Shown here: piece after piece, positions 1 through 11,469 of the stretch
How positions within the stretch are numbered: position 1 is the first letter of the stretch
Layout: every line of letters starts with the position of its first letter
NCBI GenBank assembly: GCA_039105265.1
Contig: JAPFFF010000001.1
Location: 1,054,001 to 1,118,000, forward strand
Length of the DNA: 64,000 nucleotides
Origin: Tritrichomonas musculus
Taxonomy: Eukaryota > Parabasalia > Tritrichomonadida > Tritrichomonadidae
Reading direction: 5' to 3'
Translations under genes and position numbers: made by a program
Notes under the pieces: model-generated
What the model was told of the DNA's origin: nothing
Databases searched by the model: none
Seen by the model: the letters and a program-made list of their open reading frames with translations, nothing else

Positions 1-2
1 GA

Positions 3-1272
3 ATTGCCTTACTAAATGGGAAACTTTGAATACTGAAAATTATACATTAATTTTTTTAATATCTCAAAAAATTGCATAGTAAAACAAGATTAAGTGTCAA
101 TTATATATGTAATATTTTATAGATTTTTATATATAATTATATTATTTAAATTATTTAAAACGATTAACCTGATATCTTTATTTTGAAAAAATAATATTTT
201 TAAGAAAATTTTAATGAGAATATATTTTAATAAAAGTAATGTTACTTGTCATAATTATTTAACAACTGTGTTGCATGTGAATAATGTTGTTTAATAATGA
301 TCTACAATTCAAATCTTCCCAAATAGAAAGGCAATTTCTCAGAAAAAGTTTCTCTTTTAATCAATTTGGAAAATAGATATTTTAATGTTTAAAAATCCTA
401 CTCCAAAAGCGAATTTTGATCCAATAACTTTATCAGGCATGAAAATACCAAAGAATCATAATAGTAATATAGATAGATAATTTTCAAGTATAGTTAAAGC
501 ATAGTTAAAGATCCTTATTCGTTTTATGTTTTAAATAGATACAAGAAAAAGAGCAACTACAAGTATTTCTGACTTTATTTTGGAATAGGATCAATGGTAT
601 ACTAATAATGGTGATCTATAAAATCAAAAAGAAAGTTAAAAAGAAATTATTCAATAACTTTTATTTTTTATTGCTCAAAATGTGATGCCATATTTTCTCT
701 TTGAATAAAATTGCATAAAAGGTCCTAAATTCGATGAAAATACTCCTTATTATTTAAAATTAAAATTAGAAGCACTCAATGTTCATTGTATAACTTATAA
801 CTTTTTAAATAATGAAATTCAACGCAAGCTTCATATTTGCAAGTATATTTTAAAACCTATTTTTTGAAAAAGATACAAAATATTTGAATATTTAATCTCA
901 CATAAAATTCAATATCAACGTCATTTCAACAAAACCTTCTCTTAAATATAAATTAAAACTATAAGAATAAAGTTTCTTGAAATATAATATATATTGAGTT
1001 ATTAATAAATTTTAAAATCATACAAAATTTCCTCAGAAAGTTTCCCATTTAGAAAGGCAAAACCATTCAATTTTAGAGTGTCAAAATTCCCATTTAGTAA
1101 GGCAAAAAAATAAATCTAAAAAACAAAAATAAAATGTAAATATCTCAAAATTTTTTCTATAAACTTAATTATTTTTTTAAAAAAATAAATAAATAACATT
1201 ATAAATAATACATTTTTTTAAAATCGAAAAATCATATTTTTCTATTCAAAATTTCCCAAATAGTAAGGCAAT
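3..1272. mobile_element. Candidate decayed element bounded by TTGCCTTACT repeats
   Basis: The motif TTGCCTTACTAAATGGGAAA at 4-23 recurs inverted at 1253-1272, with extra similarity just inside (TTTGAATA). Further copies in the same orientation as the right end lie at about 316-335, 1043-1060 and 1087-1105. The pattern fits a small element with inverted ends and internal copies of its end motif. The left end is at the window edge, so no target duplication can be checked. No transposase is visible. The family is unknown. Confidence 0.35.
384..870 (+). pseudogene. Decayed coding-like stretch, unknown family
   Basis: Codon-like composition and protein-like segments (for example LKLEALNVHCITYNFLNN) run along the plus strand, but no long open frame remains. 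It lies inside the element bounded by the TTGCCTTACT repeats and may be the remains of its gene. I do not recognise the family. Confidence 0.3.
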
Positions 1273-1342
1273 TAATTCAATTTTTGGCGGGAAAAAACAA
1301 AAACGCCGATAACCAGTTTGAATGGGTATTCAAAAAAAGTTT

Positions 1343-1990
1343 TTAAAAAGTGGATTGAGAAGATTGAGAGGCTTTCCCATTTTGTATGTCCAACCCTGTA
1401 AAAAAATCATAAAAAAAATATATTTGTTGGTCAAAAAAGAAAAATGAATTTTCTTTGAAATAATATTTTGGATAAAAATATCTTCGAATCAAATATCCGG
1501 CAATTGGCGGAATTGTGGATTGGATGAAATTATTATTTTTAATTTTTGGACTAAAATAATCAATAAAACTTTTTATTTCTTCTTTAGGTTGTTTCAAATC
1601 AAATTGATAACTTTCATAATTTCCAAAATCTGAATAGTCAATCATAGAGATATGATTATCTTTTAATTTGCTAATAATTTTATTGATTAAATCAGAATTT
1701 ATTTCCTTGATTAATATACATACTTTTTCAACGCAAATAACAATATCGGTTGTTAATGAATTTGCTTTCGTCTTATAACCATCGTTTTGAATGTTAGATT
1801 TATTATTTGGGAAGTGATAAGTAATAAACTTGAATTCTTTTAAGCAATTAAACAAAATAAATTCGACAACATCTTCTTTTATCTCAAAAAAGATCTTTGG
1901 GAAAGGAAAAAAGGAGAATTGTGAATACATTTTGTCAATGATTTCATCATCACATTGTTTTATAAAATCTAAAAACATAATTTTGTCCAT
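1343..1990 (-). CDS. Hypothetical protein, 215 aa
   Basis: This is an ATG-started frame with mixed, non-repetitive composition, unlike the shadow frames around it. The protein is rich in Phe, Ile, Lys and Asn. The C-terminal part has an aromatic cluster (around residues 165-195, PPIAGYLIRRYFYPKYYF), and the tail is Ser/Gln-rich. No signal peptide, clear membrane helix or known catalytic motif can be seen. The next gene-like sequence is far away. It may be a trichomonad-specific gene or the remnant gene of a neighbouring element. Function unknown. Confidence 0.5.
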   Translation of the reverse strand: MDKIMFLDFIKQCDDEIIDKMYSQFSFFPFPKIFFEIKEDVVEFILFNCLKEFKFITYHFPNNKSNIQNDGYKTKANSLTTDIVICVEKVCILIKEINSDLINKIISKLKDNHISMIDYSDFGNYESYQFDLKQPKEEIKSFIDYFSPKIKNNNFIQSTIPPIAGYLIRRYFYPKYYFKENSFFFFDQQIYFFYDFFTGLDIQNGKASQSSQSTF

Positions 1991-2608
1991 CTTCGCTTAT
2001 CTTGAACTTTCTGGAAAAAATAAAAAAATTTCCAAAATTGGAAAAAAAAAAAAAAAATTGAATTAAGGGCGTCGTTTGGCCTCTCAAAAAGTGGAGATTT
2101 GAAACATCCATAATTTCCATAATAATGAATTTTTAATTTATTTTATAGTTTATATAAAATGTATAAGTATATAATTTATTATTTATATGGTTATAAGAGC
2201 AGAATTACAAAAAAATAAAAATCAAAAAAATATGATTTTTTTCATGTTTGAGATATCCTTGCTCCTACGACGTAGTTTGATTTTTATTTATTTTTTAAAA
2301 AAATTTTACTAGGCAACCATCCCATTTCCAATGATCCTCAAATAGTTATTATGATTTTAATTTTTCTCCTCTCAAAATTCAATAGGGAAAAATAATCAAA
2401 ATAATCAATAAACTCTGACTATTAATTTTCGACATAACGAGCAAATAACCGTCAATTCACATTCAAAATTGACTAAAAAAACGATAAAGTGTCGAAAATT
2501 TTTTGTTTCTCTCAAAGCAATGTATTCAATTTTTGAATTGTTTATTTTTAAATTCAGAAGTTTATCCGTATTTATATTTTTTAGAATAAGAAATATACTT
2601 ATAGAAAA
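1991..2608. other. AT-rich intergenic DNA
   Basis: Long A and T runs and short spurious frames. I see no supported gene or RNA here. Confidence 0.5.
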
Positions 2609-2735
2609 GCATGGCTTTATTGCGATATGGTGAGTCTTATGAGCTAGCAACTCCATAAGGATGCTCCACATAATCCTCCAACAGAGGGAGCTTAGCAGAA
2701 AGCATATGGATCTCCATCAGGAGATCTTTTTATAA
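2609..2735 (+). ncRNA. Candidate structured RNA ending in hairpin plus T-run
   Basis: A roughly 120-bp island of much higher GC sits in very AT-rich DNA and has no convincing reading frame. It ends with a perfect 7-bp hairpin (GATCTCC, loop ATCA, GGAGATC at 2709-2726) followed directly by TTTTT, as expected for a Pol III product. A weaker stem CTCC/GGAG precedes it. It contains ACAGAG and TTAGCA, which faintly recall U6 snRNA, but the rest does not match U6. No tRNA B box is present. Identity unknown. Confidence 0.3.
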
Positions 2736-2988
2736 AAAATGATAAATTGAATGCACTTTGTAAAATTCAATGTCGAAAATTAAAAGTCAAAGTTTAGAAT
2801 TTCATTGAAATTTTTTTTCTGAGGTTTTTCTCAATCATGTTTTTTTTTCTTTATTTATAAATCTCGTGATTTTATATATATAGATGTAACTTATATTTTT
2901 TAAAAAAATAAATATATATATTATTTAAAAAATAAAGCGATAATTATAAAAAGCAATTACAGGGATATAAAAATAATATTAAAAAATA
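2736..2988. other. AT-rich intergenic DNA
   Basis: Nothing recognisable beyond low-complexity A/T. Confidence 0.4.
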
Positions 2989-3877
2989 GACTTGTTAAAA
3001 GTCCGGGACAAATGCACTTTTCATGGACTTTTTGTGGACTTGGGACTTGGCGTGGACCTAACAAACCTTGTCAATTTATTTTTATTTTATATCTCAAAAA
3101 AGAACTCATTTTAGGCATATATTTTATAGTTTATTTGTTTATTTAATTTTTTTTTGTTTATTTAAATAGAAAAGTAGTAACTAATATGAGTAAATTATAT
3201 TTGAATGTTTTTAATCATGAAAAAAAATGTCATAAACAATTGAAAGAATTTTGGAAATCCTGGCAGATGGACCAAAATATTTCAAAGAAATTTTATAATT
3301 CTTTTATTTTGTGAAAAAATAAAAAATGCTAAAAAAATTGAAAGAATTTTATTAGTCCTGGCAGATGGACCAGTGTATTTCAGAGAAATTTTTAAACATT
3401 TTATATTTTGTGAATAAAAAAAAATGCTAAAAAAATTGAAAGAATTTTTGAAGTCCTGGCAGATGGACCAGATTATTTCTGAGAAATAATAATTCGATCA
3501 TTTATTTTGTGAATAAAAAAAAATGCTAAAAATATTGAAAGAATTTTGGAAGTCCTGGCAGATGGACCAGTATATTTCAGAGAAATTATAAATAATTTTT
3601 ATTTTGTGAATAAATAATAAGATGCTAAAAAAATTGAATGAATTTTGGAAGTCCTGACAGATGGACCAGAGTATTTCAGAGAAATTATAAATAATTTTTA
3701 TTTTGTGAATAAATAAAAAATTGCTAAAAAAATTGAATGAATTTTGGAAGTCCTGACAGATGGACCAGAGTATTTCAGAGAAATTATAAATAATTTTTAT
3801 TTTGTGAATAAATAAAAAATGCTAAAAAAAATTGAATGAATTTTGTAAGTCCACAGGTCCATGGACTTTAACAAGTC
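2989..3877. mobile_element. MITE with TA target duplication and internal tandem repeats
   Basis: The ends are inverted copies of GACTTGTTAAA(A)GTCC, each flanked by TA (2987-2988 and 3878-3879). That is the target duplication of the Tc1/mariner/pogo superfamily. No transposase is encoded, so it would depend on one supplied elsewhere. Most of the interior is a 98-bp tandem repeat. The end motif and the repeat both carry GTCC/GGAC inverted pairs, so the repeat may have grown from subterminal sequence. Confidence 0.7.
3226..3862. repeat. 98-99 bp tandem repeat, about 7 copies
   Basis: The phrase ATTGAA(A/T)GAATTTT recurs at 3239, 3337, 3435, 3534, 3633, 3732 and 3831. Every complete unit carries GTCCTG(G/A)CAGATGGACC, a short hairpin with GTCC/GGAC arms. 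The units differ at scattered bases and the last one runs into the element's right end. Confidence 0.85.
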
Positions 3878-3879
3878 TA

Positions 3880-4630
3880 TTAAAAAAAATAAAAAAAAAA
3901 TCTTTGATTGAGTTTCTCAATATGTTATTTGTTTTTGAAGCAGCCATATATTATTTTAAAACTATAAAAATTATTAAAATTATATAAAATGTAATAAAGT
4001 ATTTAAATTATTTCAGTTTTTTCCGGATTATAACGGAAATATCCACTTTAATAACGGAGTAGTTTTATATGATAATTGAAATGTTCATTATGCTACGGAA
4101 AAGTTCATTATTATTACAGAAAAATCCAATTTGATAACTGAAAAATGTAACCATTTTTTTGTGAAAACTTTGTTTTATAAAAAATAACGTAAAAAATTAT
4201 GATTATATTTATCATTCTAATTAAATTTCCAATATCTTTAATATACTTCGCCTTATGAATGTTTTATAATTGTAATCATTCTGGTACTAAAAGTTAAAAT
4301 AATAAAATTATAAATTATATTTATACTTTAAAAATATTTTACTTTATATATTCATGTAAATATATTACTGCTTTATATCAAAAAATTGAAAAATTGATAT
4401 AACTATATTATTATTTTTTTCAATACATATTGAAAAATTTGTGAGTAAAAGTTAGATGAACATATATATCATCAATTTATGAGAATAAATTTTTTTTAAC
4501 ACAATTTTGATAAATTTCCCGAAATTAGAATATCGTTAAAAATATTTTTTTTGAAAATAAACAATGACAACAGTCGATTTAAAGAATTTGGTTTAATTTG
4601 TATTTTATTTATAAAAAAAGTTATAAAATA
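3880..4630. other. AT-rich DNA between two TA-flanked elements
   Basis: Apart from a degenerate 21-bp repeat at 4030-4148, I see no gene, RNA or element here. Confidence 0.4.
4030..4148. repeat. Degenerate 21-bp tandem repeat, about 6 copies
   Basis: Variants of ATAACGGAAAnnTTCATTATT follow each other with a period close to 21 bp. Because the period is a multiple of three it could be coding residue, but no frame stays open through it. Confidence 0.45.
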
Positions 4631-4666
4631 CCCTGTCAAATTTTCCTTTTTTAGAATTGCGGGGAT

Positions 4667-5620
4667 TTATATGTCAAGAGATAAAAACTCTGAATAATTT
4701 GAATAAAAATAATTTTCCTCAGAAAAAAAAAATTCTTTGAATATTTAGAAAAAGTGAATTTTTTTTTTTCCTCACAATTTTTATAGATGGTTACATTTTA
4801 TGTACGTTTAGAATTAAAATCATCAATTATTTATTAAAAATCAAAGCCTCTCTTTATTTTTGCGAAAATTCCTCTGGAATATAATATCAGCATATATAGC
4901 TTTATTGTTTGTGCGTATTAGTTTGTAATGGCTGCCGAATATTTATTTAATTAATTTCAGATATCTTCTTGTGATTTAGAGATAAAGCAATGATTCCTTA
5001 TGTAAATATTCCTAAAATAATATGATCTTTTGATTTGTTGAATAATAAAGCGAAAATAGGATTTTTCTTTCAAAAAGTTTACGTGTATTAGTTTTTGATC
5101 TGATGATATCTTGATATGTGATTAATAATATATTTTGATATTTTATATTTAATTTAATCATTATATGTAATTATTAAAAATATGAATAATACAAAAAATT
5201 ATTTTTGATCATATATCGATATATTTCAAGTATGATAAAAATAGGTAAATACAATATTTTTATATGCAGAGTATTATTTTACCGAATGTTGATAATGATT
5301 TGACTATTTAGGAGATTAAATAAAAAGGAAACAAATGAAAACAAAAAGAAAATAATTTCAATGATATTGTGAGATGATAGAAAAAGTTAAAATTTTTGAT
5401 TAGGATGAAATACCGATATCTATTGATATTATCTCAATTATAGTTTATGTATTTATTAATTAAAAGGTAGATAATGTTTTTGATTGTAGATAATTTTATA
5501 TATTTAAGAAATAATTCAAAATTAATAAAAAATAGAAAAATAAAAATTGACTTCATTTTGTTTTTGGTTTCAGAGAGTATAAAAACATATTTTTAATATT
5601 TAATTGATACCTATGAGATA
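4667..5620. other. AT-rich left subterminal DNA
   Basis: No open frame with credible composition and no structured repeat is seen between the 36-bp inverted repeat and the 255-bp array. Confidence 0.4.
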
Positions 5621-8600
5621 TAAAGTCTCACACATTAGCAGACACGCCGGCCGATGCTGATTGTATATCAGCATCGGCCGGCGAGTGGCAAAGTAACTCA
5701 GGCAGAAAAATGTTTTAACACTCATTAGGCATAACATGCAAACAATATCAGACGCAACAGAAGAACAGAAACAAAAAATTTTTATCAGATGAACTTCGAC
5801 CAGCAGGCACTTCCCCGCTCGACCAACCAACAACGCAAATCACACGCACAATCAATGCAACACATATTCGCTATACAAAGTCTCACACATTAGCAGACAC
5901 GCCGGCCGATGCTGATATACAATCAACATCGGCCGGCGAGTGGCAAAGTAACTCAGGCAGAAAAATGTTTTAACACTCATTAGGCATAACATGCAAACAA
6001 TATCAGACGCAACAGAAGAACAGAAACAAAAAATTTTTATCAGATGAACTTCGACCAGCAGGCACTTCCCCGCTCGACCAACCAACAACGCAAATCACAC
6101 GCACAATCAATGCAGCACATATTCGCTATACAAAGTCTCACACATTAGCAGACACGCCGGCCGATGCTGATTGTATATCAGCATCGGCCGGCGAGTGGCA
6201 AAGTAACTCAGGCAGAAAAATGTTTTAACACTCATTAGGCATAACATGCAAACAATATCAGACGCAACAGAAGAACAGAAACAAAAAATTTTTATCAGAT
6301 GAACTTCGACCAGCAGGCACTTCCCCGCTCGACCAACCAACAACGCAAATCACACGCACAATCAATGCAACACATATTCGCTATACAAAGTCTCACACAT
6401 TAGCAGACACGCCGGCCGATGCTGATATACAATCAACATCGGCCGGCGAGTGGCAAAGTAACTCAGGCAGAAAAATGTTTTAACACTCATTAGGCATAAC
6501 ATGCAAACAATATCAGACGCAACAGAAGAACAGAAACAAAAAATTTTTATCAGATGAACTTCGACCAGCAGGCACTTCCCCGCTCGACCAACCAACAACG
6601 CAAATCACACGCACAATCAATGCAACACATATTCGCTATACAAAGTCTCACACATTAGCAGACACGCCGGCCGATGCTGATATACAATCAACATCGGCCG
6701 GCGAGTGGCAAAGTAACTCAGGCAGAAAAATGTTTTAACACTCATTAGGCATAACATGCAAACAATATCAGACGCAACAGAAGAACAGAAACAAAAAATT
6801 TTTATCAGATGAACTTCGACCAGCAGGCACTTCCCCGCTCGACCAACCAACAACGCAAATCACACGCACAATCAATGCAGCACATATTCGCTATACAAAG
6901 TCTCACACATTAGCAGACACGCCGGCCGATGCTGATATACAATCAACATCGGCCGGCGAGTGGCAAAGTAACTCAGGCAGAAAAATGTTTTAACACTCAT
7001 TAGGCATAACATGCAAACAATATCAGACGCAACAGAAGAACAGAAACAAAAAATTTTTATCAGATGAACTTCGACCAGCAGGCACTTCCCCGCTCGACCA
7101 ACCAACAACGCAAATCACACGCACAATCAATGCAACACATATTCGCTATACAAAGTCTCACACATTAGCAGACACGCCGGCCGATGCTGATATACAATCA
7201 ACATCGGCCGGCGAGTGGCAAAGTAACTCAGGCAGAAAAATGTTTTAACACTCATTAGGCATAACATGCAAACAATATCAGACGCAACAGAAGAACAGAA
7301 ACAAAAAATTTTTATCAGATGAACTTCGACCAGCAGGCACTTCCCCGCTCGACCAACCAACAACGCAAATCACACGCACAATCAATGCAACACATATTCG
7401 CTATACAAAGTCTCACACATTAGCAGACACGCCGGCCGATGCTGATTGTATATCAGCATCGGCCGGCGAGTGGCAAAGTAACTCAGGCAGAAAAATGTTT
7501 TAACACTCATTAGGCATAACATGCAAACAATATCAGACGCAACAGAAGAACAGAAACAAAAAATTTTTATCAGATGAACTTCGACCAGCAGGCACTTCCC
7601 CGCTCGACCAACCAACAACGCAAATCACACGCACAATCAATGCAACACATATTCGCTATACAAAGTCTCACACATTAGCAGACACGCCGGCCGATGCTGA
7701 TATACAATCAACATCGGCCGGCGAGTGGCAAAGTAACTCAGGCAGAAAAATGTTTTAACACTCATTAGGCATAACATGCAAACAATATCAGACGCAACAG
7801 AAGAACAGAAACAAAAAATTTTTATCAGATGAACTTCGACCAGCAGGCACTTCCCCGCTCGACCAACCAACAACGCAAATCACACGCACAATCAATGCAG
7901 CACATATTCGCTATACAAAGTCTCACACATTAGCAGACACGCCGGCCGATGCTGATATATATCAACATCGGCCGGCGAGTGGCAAAGTAACTCAGGCAGA
8001 AAAATGTTTTAACACTCATTAGGCATAACATGCAAACAATATCAGACGCAACAGAAGAACAGAAACAAAAAATTTTTATCAGATGAACTTCGACCAGCAG
8101 GCACTTCCCCGCTCGACCAACCAACAACGCAAATCACACGCACAATCAATGCAGCACATATTCGCTATACAAAGTCTCACACATTAGCAGACACGCCGGC
8201 CGATGCTGATATACAATCAACATCGGCCGGCGAGTGGCAAAGTAACTCAGGCAGAAAAATGTTTTAACACTCATTAGGCATAACATGCAAACAATATCAG
8301 ACGCAACAGAAGAACAGAAACAAAAAATTTTTATCAGATGAACTTCGACCAGCAGGCACTTCCCCGCTCGACCAACCAACAACGCAAATCACACGCACAA
8401 TCAATGCAGCACATATTCGCTATACAAAGTCTCACACATTAGCAGACACGCCGGCCGATGCTGATATACAATCAACATCGGCCGGCGAGTGGCAAAGTAA
8501 CTCAGGCAGAAAAATGTTTTAACACTCATTAGGCATAACATGCAAACAATATCAGACGCAACAGAAGAACAGAAACAAAAAATTTTTATCAGATGAACTT

Positions 8601-11351
8601 CGACCAGCAGGCACTTCCCCGCTCGACCAACCAACAACGCAAATCACACGCACAATCAATGCAACACATATTCGCTATACAAAGTCTCACACATTAGCAG
8701 ACACGCCGGCCGATGCTGATATACAATCAACATCGGCCGGCGAGTGGCAAAGTAACTCAGGCAGAAAAATGTTTTAACACTCATTAGGCATAACATGCAA
8801 ACAATATCAGACGCAACAGAAGAACAGAAACAAAAAATTTTTATCAGATGAACTTCGACCAGCAGGCACTTCCCCGCTCGACCAACCAACAACGCAAATC
8901 ACACGCACAATCAATGCAGCACATATTCGCTATACAAAGTCTCACACATTAGCAGACACGCCGGCCGATGCTGATATACAATCAACATCGGCCGGCGAGT
9001 GGCAAAGTAACTCAGGCAGAAAAATGTTTTAACACTCATTAGGCATAACATGCAAACAATATCAGACGCAACAGAAGAACAGAAACAAAAAATTTTTATC
9101 AGATGAACTTCGACCAGCAGGCACTTCCCCGCTCGACCAACCAACAACGCAAATCACACGCACAATCAATGCAGCACATATTCGCTATACAAAGTCTCAC
9201 ACATTAGCAGACACGCCGGCCGATGCTGATATACAATCAACATCGGCCGGCGAGTGGCAAAGTAACTCAGGCAGAAAAATGTTTTAACACTCATTAGGCA
9301 TAACATGCAAACAATATCAGACGCAACAGAAGAACAGAAACAAAAAATTTTTATCAGATGAACTTCGACCAGCAGGCACTTCCCCGCTCGACCAACCAAC
9401 AACGCAAATCACACGCACAATCAATGCAGCACATATTCGCTATACAAAGTCTCACACATTAGCAGACACGCCGGCCGATGCTGATTGTATATCAGCATCG
9501 GCCGGCGAGTGGCAAAGTAACTCAGGCAGAAAAATGTTTTAACACTCATTAGGCATAACATGCAAACAATATCAGACGCAACAGAAGAACAGAAACAAAA
9601 AATTTTTATCAGATGAACTTCGACCAGCAGGCACTTCCCCGCTCGACCAACCAACAACGCAAATCACACGCACAATCAATGCAACACATATTCGCTATAC
9701 AAAGTCTCACACATTAGCAGACACGCCGGCCGATGCTGATATACAATCAACATCGGCCGGCGAGTGGCAAAGTAACTCAGGCAGAAAAATGTTTTAACAC
9801 TCATTAGGCATAACATGCAAACAATATCAGACGCAACAGAAGAACAGAAACAAAAAATTTTTATCAGATGAACTTCGACCAGCAGGCACTTCCCCGCTCG
9901 ACCAACCAACAACGCAAATCACACGCACAATCAATGCAGCACATATTCGCTATACAAAGTCTCACACATTAGCAGACACGCCGGCCGATGCTGATTGTAT
10001 ATCAGCATCGGCCGGCGAGTGGCAAAGTAACTCAGGCAGAAAAATGTTTTAACACTCATTAGGCATAACATGCAAACAATATCAGACGCAACAGAAGAAC
10101 AGAAACAAAAAATTTTTATCAGATGAACTTCGACCAGCAGGCACTTCCCCGCTCGACCAACCAACAACGCAAATCACACGCACAATCAATGCAACACATA
10201 TTCGCTATACAAAGTCTCACACATTAGCAGACACGCCGGCCGATGCTGATATACAATCAACATCGGCCGGCGAGTGGCAAAGTAACTCAGGCAGAAAAAT
10301 GTTTTAACACTCATTAGGCATAACATGCAAACAATATCAGACGCAACAGAAGAACAGAAACAAAAAATTTTTATCAGATGAACTTCGACCAGCAGGCACT
10401 TCCCCGCTCGACCAACCAACAACGCAAATCACACGCACAATCAATGCAACACATATTCGCTATACAAAGTCTCACACATTAGCAGACACGCCGGCCGATG
10501 CTGATTGTATATCAGCATCGGCCGGCGAGTGGCAAAGTAACTCAGGCAGAAAAATGTTTTAACACTCATTAGGCATAACATGCAAACAATATCAGACGCA
10601 ACAGAAGAACAGAAACAAAAAATTTTTATCAGATGAACTTCGACCAGCAGGCACTTCCCCGCTCGACCAACCAACAACGCAAATCACACGCACAATCAAT
10701 GCAGCACATATTCGCTATACAAAGTCTCACACATTAGCAGACACGCCGGCCGATGCTGATATACAATCAACATCGGCCGGCGAGTGGCAAAGTAACTCAG
10801 GCAGAAAAATGTTTTAACACTCATTAGGCATAACATGCAAACAATATCAGACGCAACAGAAGAACAGAAACAAAAAATTTTTATCAGATGAACTTCGACC
10901 AGCAGGCACTTCCCCGCTCGACCAACCAACAACGCAAATCACACGCACAATCAATGCAACACATATTCGCTATACAAAGTCTCACACATTAGCAGACACG
11001 CCGGCCGATGCTGATATACAATCAACATCGGCCGGCGAGTGGCAAAGTAACTCAGGCAGAAAAATGTTTTAACACTCATTAGGCATAACATGCAAACAAT
11101 ATCAGACGCAACAGAAGAACAGAAACAAAAAATTTTTATCAGATGAACTTCGACCAGCAGGCACTTCCCCGCTCGACCAACCAACAACGCAAATCACACG
11201 CACAATCAATGCAGCACATATTCGCTATACAAAGTCTCACACATTAGCAGACACGCCGGCCGATGCTGATATACAATCAACATCGGCCGGCGAGTGGCAA
11301 AGTAACTCAGGCAGAAAAATGTTTTAACACTCATTAGGCATAACATGCAAA
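5621..11351 (-). repeat. 255-bp tandem satellite with central palindrome, about 22.5 copies
   Basis: Units repeat every 255 bp (one is 254 bp) and are nearly identical. The last is cut off after ATAACATGCAAA at 11351. Each carries a 39-bp GC-rich palindrome, the motif TTGGTCGAGCGGGGAA (minus strand) and a T-run. The minus strand of most units has a 78-codon open frame, but it spans the palindrome, has no homologue I recognise and is probably not a gene. Near-identity points to recent amplification or homogenisation. Orientation is given as minus because the more complete relatives at 13567 and 17181 read on the plus strand. Confidence 0.95.
5645..5683. repeat. 39-bp palindrome of the 255-bp unit (first of 23)
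   Basis: Arm CGCCGGCCGATGCTGAT pairs perfectly with its complement around loop TGTAT. The same site recurs 22 more times, to 11254-11292. Six copies have this loop, sixteen have the loop in the opposite orientation (ATACA, with one arm base changed), and one copy near 7947 has a loop 1 bp shorter. It could form a cruciform or hairpin. Confidence 0.9.
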
Positions 11352-11469
11352 TTAAAAACACCATCAAAATTAGTAACTTAATAAGATATTTATAAATTTA
11401 ATATGGCCAAATAACAATTCAATTATATTTTGAAAATACGAAAATTACTTTTTTTTTCAAAATATCTCT
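11352..11469. promoter_or_regulatory. Leader of the transposase gene
   Basis: This short AT-rich stretch separates the cut-off end of the 255-bp array from the transposase ATG. No clear TCA-type initiator is close to the start codon, so the promoter may lie in the array. Confidence 0.25.

Noticed and set aside
1283-1295. E2F-like site TTTGGCGGGAAA
   Set aside because: It lies downstream of the only nearby gene, and one short match in AT-rich DNA is not evidence.
2609-2735. U6 snRNA
   Set aside because: Only ACAGAG and TTAGCA match; the rest of the conserved U6 core and its length do not.
5600-11187. Twenty-two copies of a 78-residue open frame in the 255-bp array
   Set aside because: The frame spans the palindrome, is identical because the DNA is identical, and shows no sign of protein-level selection. 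Treated as a by-product of the satellite.
5621-11351. CRISPR array
   Set aside because: The 255-bp units are whole-unit tandem repeats without unique spacers, and there are no cas-like genes in this eukaryotic setting.
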